Made by a program: the position numbers and the translations under genes. From Pseudomonadota bacterium (GTDB lineage Bacteria; Pseudomonadota; Alphaproteobacteria; Rhizobiales; Xanthobacteraceae), in contig JAJYAH010000081.1 in assembly GCA_021779635.1 (NCBI GenBank), positions 4,440-14,894 of the forward strand: 10,455 nt of DNA, given 5' to 3'. Below, one piece after another: positions 5,698 through 10,455 of the stretch. Every line of letters starts with the position of its first letter. Positions within the stretch are counted from its first letter, which is position 1. The notes below the pieces were generated by a model. It made no database searches. It was not told where the DNA came from and saw only the letters and a list, made by a program, of their open reading frames with translations.

Positions 5698-7541
5698 CAA
5701 TCGACACCAGCCAGCTGCGCTCAATGACGCTGCCGCAGATCCTGAAGGCGCGAGCACAGGCGCATGGCGATAAGTTAGCGCTGCGCGAAAAGGATCGCGG
5801 CCTTTGGCGACGCACCAGTTGGCAAGGTTATTACGACACCGTCCGCTTGTTCGCCATCGGCCTGCACGTGCTCGGGTTTCGGCAAGGCGATCGTCTTGCT
5901 ATCGCGAGCGATGATACTCCTGAATGGTTCTACGCAGACCTTGCTGCTCAGGCCCTAGGTGGCGCGGGTCTCGGCGTCTATCCCACAAATCCGTGGCCTG
6001 AAGTGCAGTATATCGTGCGCCATTCGCGGACGAAAATCATAGTCTGCGGCGACCAGGAGCAAACCGACAAAGTTCTTGACGCTCGAAACCTCGGAGACGG
6101 TTTGCCGGACCTTGCTACGATTATCTGCGTCGACTCCACGGGAATGCGTCATTATCAACACGAAGGTCTCATATCGTTTGATGCGGTTCTCGAACTCGGC
6201 CGGACGCACGAAGCCGAGTTGAGCGGGCTATTCGAAAGCACCCTGTCGAGCGGCAAACCGCGAGACACTGCAATTGTGGTTTATACATCGGGCACAACCG
6301 GCAATCCGAAGGGGGCGCTGCTAAGCCACGCCAATATGCTGCATTCCGCAATCGAAACAGCAGCGCTCTTCGGCCTCGATGCCGCAACATACTCTGTCCT
6401 CTGTTACTTGCCGCTCTGCCACGTTGCGGAGCGAGAATTCTCCAGCGTTATGCAACTTGTCACAGGTTGTGAGGTCAGCTTCGCCGAATCCGTCGACACA
6501 GTGGTTGTAAATCTACGGGAGATAGCGCCGCGCGGGTTTCTGGGAGTTCCGCGCATTTGGGAGAAGATGCAACAAAGTGTGCTCTATCGGGTAAAGGATA
6601 CGACCCGCTTCCAGCGTCGCGTGTTCGAAACCTGCATGTCGCGCGGTCGACCGATCGCCGAGCGGCGACTGGCGACTGGCGGTTCGTTCGCAACGATCTC
6701 TGACCGGTTGTTGTTCACGTTGCTCTGGATCGTGTGCTTTCGTAGCTTGCAGCGACATCTCGGAATCAATCGGGTGCGCGCAGGCTTCTGTGGCGGAGCG
6801 AGCGTCTCGGCCGAGGTGATATTATTCTTCTGGAGTCTCGGGATACCGGTCTATCAAATCTATGGAATGACCGAAAGCGCGGGCGTCTGTAACGCGCAAC
6901 GTCCGACCGCAACGACGCTCGGGTGTTCGGGCCTTGCGATCGGCGGCATCGAGGAGAAGTGCGCGCCGGATGGAGAGTTGCTGATCAAAGGTCCGAGCGT
7001 CTTTAAAGGCTATCTCTTCGACGAGGAAGCGACCGCTCGCGCCATGCCGGATGGTTGGCTGCACACGGGCGATGTCGTCGGAATCGAACGCAACGGTGAG
7101 ATCCGCGTGCTGGACAGAAAGAAAGACATTCTGATAACTTCCGGTGGAAAAAATATCACGCCCTCCCTGATCGAGAATGCGTTGAAGGACTCGCCCTATG
7201 TCCGTGAGGCGATACTTCTCGGGGATGGACGGAATTTTCTTTCTGCGCTGATCCAAATTGATCTGGAGACGACGGGTAAGTGGGCGCAGGACCAAAACAT
7301 CCAATACACGACCTACCGCTCGCTGGCGCAAAATGAGAAGGTGCGCCAGCTGATTGATCTGGAGGTGAGACGCGTCAACGAGCGTTTCGCTCGCGTCGAG
7401 AACGTACGAAAGTTCGTCATCTTGGCGAAGGAACTCGACCACGACGATGGCGAGTTGACGGCGACGATGAAAGTGCGGCGGCGCATCATCGAAGAGAAAT
7501 TTCGAGAAGAAATCCAGACTATCTACGGGAGCGCCGCGTGA
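5694..7541 (+). CDS. AMP-forming long-chain-type acyl-CoA synthetase/ligase
   Basis: A 615-residue adenylate-forming enzyme of the bacterial FadD15-like long-chain acyl-CoA synthetase group. It should activate a carboxylic acid with ATP to an acyl-AMP and then transfer it to CoA. Motifs: P-loop YTSGTTGNPKG (197-207), YGMTES (390-395), GWLHTGD (454-460), hinge region DRKKDILITSGGKNITP (474-490), and the C-terminal catalytic lysine, Lys593, in LTATMKVRRR. No signal peptide or clear membrane segment. I take the GTG at 5694, overlapping the livG stop; GGGAG (5682-5686) is 7 bases upstream. The frame is open further upstream inside livG, but that stretch is livG sequence in another frame. It sits between the ATPase and permease genes, and its stop overlaps the livH start, so enzyme and transporter are made together. 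The likely role is trapping the imported acid as a CoA ester. Substrate chain type cannot be read from the motifs; branched, isoprenoid and aryl-substituted acids are all possible. Confidence 0.93.
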   Translation: MTIDTSQLRSMTLPQILKARAQAHGDKLALREKDRGLWRRTSWQGYYDTVRLFAIGLHVLGFRQGDRLAIASDDTPEWFYADLAAQALGGAGLGVYPTNPWPEVQYIVRHSRTKIIVCGDQEQTDKVLDARNLGDGLPDLATIICVDSTGMRHYQHEGLISFDAVLELGRTHEAELSGLFESTLSSGKPRDTAIVVYTSGTTGNPKGALLSHANMLHSAIETAALFGLDAATYSVLCYLPLCHVAEREFSSVMQLVTGCEVSFAESVDTVVVNLREIAPRGFLGVPRIWEKMQQSVLYRVKDTTRFQRRVFETCMSRGRPIAERRLATGGSFATISDRLLFTLLWIVCFRSLQRHLGINRVRAGFCGGASVSAEVILFFWSLGIPVYQIYGMTESAGVCNAQRPTATTLGCSGLAIGGIEEKCAPDGELLIKGPSVFKGYLFDEEATARAMPDGWLHTGDVVGIERNGEIRVLDRKKDILITSGGKNITPSLIENALKDSPYVREAILLGDGRNFLSALIQIDLETTGKWAQDQNIQYTTYRSLAQNEKVRQLIDLEVRRVNERFARVENVRKFVILAKELDHDDGELTATMKVRRRIIEEKFREEIQTIYGSAA

Positions 7542-8413
7542 TGGACTTCCTCGTCCTGCTGCTCTCTACAGGCATCGTCTCAGGCGCCGCCTACGGGTTG
7601 ATCGCGATGGGCTTCGCTCTGATTTACAAGTCGACTGGCGTAGTCAATTTCGCACAAGGCGAGCTTGTGATGTTGACTGCCTATATCGCTTTCAGCCTCG
7701 CCAACACCCTCCACCTGACCTTCCTGCCATTGATTGTTGTGACTATCCCCATTTCGATGGCGATCGGCCTTATACTGGAGCGACTGTTCATTCGTCCTAT
7801 GCTTGGTGAGCCAATCTTCGCGATCGTTATGGCTACCGTCGGCCTGGCGGTTATTCTGCGCGGACTCGTAATCATTGTTTGGGGGTCGGAGCCTTTTAAC
7901 TTTGCGGCGGGCATGCCATCCGGGATCATATCCCTGGCGGGCGTTCCGTTTTATCCAGCGCAATTGTATCTGATCGCAGCGCTAGGTGTGGTGGTGCTCG
8001 CCACGTGGCTATTCCTGAGTTTTAGCCGCTACGGCATAGCGATGCGCGCCACCGCCGCCAACGAGACGGCGGCTCTGTTGGTAGGCATCAGCGTCAGTCG
8101 CATACATGCATTGGCGTGGATACTGTCCTCGGGCATTGCCGCCGTGGCAGGTCTACTTTTCGCCGCAAATTTCAAACTCGCGCCGGACCTTTGGTTTCAG
8201 GGACTGAAATCGTTTCCGGCCGTCATTCTCGGCGGTATGGACTCGGTCGTAGGCGCTGCGGCTGGCGGGTTGATTATAGGCCTCATCGAGAACCTCTCCC
8301 AAGGTTACATTGGCGAAGGCATGCGGGAGATCTCAGGCTTCATTGTCATCATCGTCGTGCTGATGATCCGTCCGTACGGGCTGTTCGGCAGTCGCGATAT
8401 CGAGCGGGTATAG
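7541..8413 (+). CDS. livH: LivH-type branched-chain/HAAT ABC transporter permease
   Basis: A 290-residue integral inner-membrane permease. The N-terminus GLIAMGFALIYKSTGVVNFA (19-38) followed by QGELVML is a clear LivH signature. Hydrophobic segments fall at about 3-28, 43-57, 61-79, 91-114, 141-161, 188-209, 223-250 and 264-276. The cytoplasmic coupling loop MRATAANETAALLVGISV (168-185) would contact the ATPases. It ends in the RPYGLFG motif common to the family. The ATG at 7541 shares one base with the ligase stop (TGATG); the GTG at 7538 would add one residue and is equally compatible with GGGAG at 7527-7531. It forms the channel with LivM. Confidence 0.95.
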   Translation: MDFLVLLLSTGIVSGAAYGLIAMGFALIYKSTGVVNFAQGELVMLTAYIAFSLANTLHLTFLPLIVVTIPISMAIGLILERLFIRPMLGEPIFAIVMATVGLAVILRGLVIIVWGSEPFNFAAGMPSGIISLAGVPFYPAQLYLIAALGVVVLATWLFLSFSRYGIAMRATAANETAALLVGISVSRIHALAWILSSGIAAVAGLLFAANFKLAPDLWFQGLKSFPAVILGGMDSVVGAAAGGLIIGLIENLSQGYIGEGMREISGFIVIIVVLMIRPYGLFGSRDIERV

Positions 8414-8417
8414 GCGA

Positions 8418-9464
8418 ATGCGCACCGGCAATTTCAAGGAAACCCCTGGCCAGCTCATCGCCTTGAACGACAGCAGGACCGCTTGGGTGTGGACGCTCGC
8501 GCTTCTTGCGGGCTTGATCGCTGCTCCCCTCCTTATCGGAACTTATGGCCTGACTCTCATCGTGTCCGCTTTCATAGCGGTAATCGGCGGGGTGGCTTTG
8601 AATGTCTTGACTGGACAGACCGGCTTGATCTCGCTCGGCCTTGCTGGATTTCTTGCGGTCGGTGCCTACTCGAACGCAATTCTTCTCAGCGACTACCATT
8701 GGCCGGTCTGGATAACATTGCCGGCCTCGGGATTGGCTGCCGCCGCCGTCAGCATTTTGGTCGGTGTGCCTTCGCTTCGGTTGAAGGGCCTTTATCTGGC
8801 GATCACGACGCTCGCCTTTTCCTTCATCATCACGCACATAATTCTTTATGCCGAAAAATGGACGCACGGTCCGAACGGCATCTTTGTCAAGGGAGCGCAG
8901 ATATTCGGGTTCGATGTGCAGAAAGGGATCCCGCTCTACTACCTTGCCCTCTTTCTGACGATCGCCACAATCCTCGCCAGCCTCAACCTGTCACGCACTC
9001 GCATCGGCCGCGCTTGGATGGCTATCCGCGACCATGACATCGCGGCTCGCGTCATGGGCATCGATCTCGTGCGCTACAAGCTGCTTGCCTTCGCTGTCAG
9101 CTCGTTCTTTATCGGAATCGCAGGCGCGCTCATGTCGCTGCAGCTTCGTTTCGTTAACGTGGATGTGTTTGCCCTGATACTTTCGATCGAGGGCGTGGCG
9201 ATTATTATCCTCGGTGGTCTCGGCTCGGTTCCCGGGGCAATTCTCGGCGCAATCTTCCTGTCGTTTCTGCCGGAGGCGCTTCGCGTGGGATTCTCATTCA
9301 TCGCTGACGCCAACTCGTCCGTCTATACGAACTACATCTACGAAATTCGCGGCATCGCGTACGGCGCTGTCATCGTGCTGTTCTTAAGGTTCAAACCCGA
9401 TGGACTAATTGGGATTTGGCGGGATGCACGTAGGTATTGGAGTAATTGGCCACTGGCGTACTAA
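8418..9464 (+). CDS. livM: LivM-type branched-chain/HAAT ABC transporter permease
   Basis: A 348-residue second permease subunit with a mostly hydrophilic N-terminal 20 residues before the first membrane segment (about 22-41). Family motifs: LTGQTGLISLGLAGFLAVGA (64-83), LRLKGLYLAITTLAF (120-134), coupling loop GRAWMAIRDHDIAARVMGID (197-216), and ILGGLGSVPGAILGA (264-278). It begins 4 bases after the livH stop and has only a weak ribosome site (AGG at 8412-8414), so it probably depends on ribosomes finishing livH. The last residues (RRYWSNWPLAY) are unlike E. coli LivM, but the C-terminus varies in the family. It pairs with LivH. Confidence 0.95.
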   Translation: MRTGNFKETPGQLIALNDSRTAWVWTLALLAGLIAAPLLIGTYGLTLIVSAFIAVIGGVALNVLTGQTGLISLGLAGFLAVGAYSNAILLSDYHWPVWITLPASGLAAAAVSILVGVPSLRLKGLYLAITTLAFSFIITHIILYAEKWTHGPNGIFVKGAQIFGFDVQKGIPLYYLALFLTIATILASLNLSRTRIGRAWMAIRDHDIAARVMGIDLVRYKLLAFAVSSFFIGIAGALMSLQLRFVNVDVFALILSIEGVAIIILGGLGSVPGAILGAIFLSFLPEALRVGFSFIADANSSVYTNYIYEIRGIAYGAVIVLFLRFKPDGLIGIWRDARRYWSNWPLAY

Positions 9465-9471
9465 TCAAAGA

Positions 9472-9478
9472 GAGGGAG
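9472..9478 (+). promoter_or_regulatory. strong ribosome binding site for the binding-protein gene
   Basis: GAGGGAG lies 7 bases before the ATG at 9486 in a purine-only stretch. It is the strongest site in the operon, as expected for a binding protein needed in excess over the membrane subunits. Confidence 0.7.
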
Positions 9479-9485
9479 AGAGAAT

Positions 9486-10455
9486 ATGAAAATCACAGTC
9501 ACCTGCGCGGCATTGCTCCTGTCGACGACCTGCTACGCCGCGGATCCCGGTGTTTCCGACACTGAGATCAAGATCGGCGACGTCAATATCATGACAGGCC
9601 CCGCAGCGTTTGTTGGCAAAGGTTTTGCGATCGGCAGCAAGATTGCAGCCGCCGAGATCAATGCTGCAGGCGGCGTCAACGGCCGCAAGCTGACCATCAT
9701 AACTGAAGACGATGGCTACGTTCCGGCGCGATCCTTCCAGGCGCTCACGAAACTTCTCGAAGTCGACAAGATCTTCGCACTCAACGGCACTTCCGGAACG
9801 GCGAACGTGATGGCGATGATGCCCCTGATCGTCGAAAACAATCTTCCTACGATGGTCGCGGAAGCGCCCGCGGCGCAAGTCTACAATCCTGTGCGGCCGT
9901 CCGTCTTCACTTTCGGCGCGAGCTATGAGGATGCGTTCTACGCGCAGCTCAAATACATTCATGACAATCTGGCGCCGAAAGACACAGTGTATGGCGTCAT
10001 TCGTCAGGATGACGATTTCGGCAAAGAAGTGGAAGCGGGGTTCGATCGAGCCGTCAAGGAGTTTCGCGTCACGGCGCCGGTGCGCGTGCGCTTCAAGAAG
10101 GGCACGACGAACTTCTCCGCAGAAATGGCTCAAATGAAGCAGGCCGGGGTGACGGTGCTCGCCAATGGCGGTATCTTTGCCGGCGCAGCAAACATACTTG
10201 CTGAAGCTCGTAAGCTCGATATGTCGCTTCAGTCCGCGGGTGTCTGGAGCGAGGGCATTGCGGCGTCGGCCGCTCTCTCCGCACCGGCTGGCTACAATTA
10301 TTTAGTTGGTGACTACGTCTCGCTCGTCGGCCCAGCCAACGACAAGTTCAAGACGCTTGCCAAGAAATTTGTCAGCGACGATGAAATTGCGGGGATAAGC
10401 CGCTACACCTATGCTGGCTACATAGGTTTGAAATCGCTTGCGGAAGGCATGCGGC
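9486..10455 (+). CDS. ABC transporter substrate-binding protein (Peripla_BP_6 type), 3' end cut by window
   Basis: The frame is open from the ATG at 9486 to the window edge: 323 residues of a protein that usually has about 390-410. Residues 1-18 form a short signal peptide (positive start, ALLLSTT core, CYA before ADP) for export to the periplasm. The cysteine at 16 is not in a proper lipobox, so a lipoprotein is unlikely. The mature part begins in the style of the LivK family: IKIGDVNIMTGPAAFVGKG (28-46), AAAEINAAGGVNGRKLTI (54-71), an 'ALNGTSGTANVMAM' ligand-loop region (98-111), and FRV..PVRVRFKKGTTNFSAEM (193-214) in the second lobe. Relatives bind amino acids, amides, aromatic acids or other carboxylates. 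The ligand here cannot be read from sequence, though the ligase gene in the operon favours an acid. It follows livM by 21 bases and is the last transporter gene seen; LivK-type genes more often lead such operons. Confidence 0.93.
   Translation, partial: MKITVTCAALLLSTTCYAADPGVSDTEIKIGDVNIMTGPAAFVGKGFAIGSKIAAAEINAAGGVNGRKLTIITEDDGYVPARSFQALTKLLEVDKIFALNGTSGTANVMAMMPLIVENNLPTMVAEAPAAQVYNPVRPSVFTFGASYEDAFYAQLKYIHDNLAPKDTVYGVIRQDDDFGKEVEAGFDRAVKEFRVTAPVRVRFKKGTTNFSAEMAQMKQAGVTVLANGGIFAGAANILAEARKLDMSLQSAGVWSEGIAASAALSAPAGYNYLVGDYVSLVGPANDKFKTLAKKFVSDDEIAGISRYTYAGYIGLKSLAEGMR

Noticed and set aside
6822..7442. A 206-codon minus-strand open frame within the ligase gene
   Set aside because: It is a shadow of the ligase, whose motifs lie on the + strand in the same stretch.
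9465..10133. A 222-codon minus-strand open frame opposite the binding-protein gene
   Set aside because: The + strand encodes a clear signal peptide and Peripla_BP_6 motifs there. The antisense protein is Arg/His-rich, as expected of a shadow.

Overview
The window is about 10.5 kb of moderately GC-rich bacterial DNA. Its genes are tightly packed, and GTG/ATG starts overlap the preceding stop codons. The proteins (LivFGHM-type ABC transporter, acyl-CoA ligase, acyl-CoA dehydrogenase, enoyl-CoA hydratase, AtuA-family protein) look most like those of soil alphaproteobacteria of the Bradyrhizobium/Rhodopseudomonas kind or a relative. That placement rests on protein style and gene arrangement, not on a phylogenetic marker. 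I see no rRNA, tRNA, CRISPR array, insertion sequence or phage gene.

Layout. Bases 1-2034 hold a two-gene minus-strand operon: an enoyl-CoA hydratase/isomerase, then, 4 bases after its stop, an AtuA-family (DUF1446) protein that runs off the left edge. Bases 2035-2315 are a divergent control region with a plausible sigma-70 promoter for the minus operon and an imperfect 16-bp palindrome inside it. Bases 2316-3530 (+) encode an acyl-CoA dehydrogenase. Bases 3531-4135 hold no recognisable gene. They do hold a near-consensus promoter, a repeated 8-mer and a possible short reading frame. Bases 4136-10455 (+) are one transport/activation operon: livF, livG, a long-chain-type acyl-CoA ligase, livH, livM, and a substrate-binding protein gene that runs off the right edge. 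The junctions are overlaps of 4, 4 and 1 bases, then gaps of 4 and 21 bases.

How they fit together (inference). The periplasmic binding protein captures an acid. LivH/LivM with LivF/LivG import it, and the AMP-forming ligase encoded inside the transporter operon converts it to a CoA thioester. The acyl-CoA dehydrogenase and enoyl-CoA hydratase then desaturate and hydrate it, and the AtuA-family protein serves a branched-chain or isoprenoid-like route. The biotin-dependent carboxylase (AtuC/AtuF) and lyase expected of a full acyclic-terpene pathway are not in view, so the substrate stays open: a branched, isoprenoid, alicyclic or aromatic carboxylic acid are all possible.

The two most informative genes at the edges (AtuA-family and substrate-binding protein) are both cut by the window. 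The most novel-looking parts are the integrated import-plus-CoA-activation operon, the unexplained 605-bp gap before it, and several variations at normally conserved enzyme positions.
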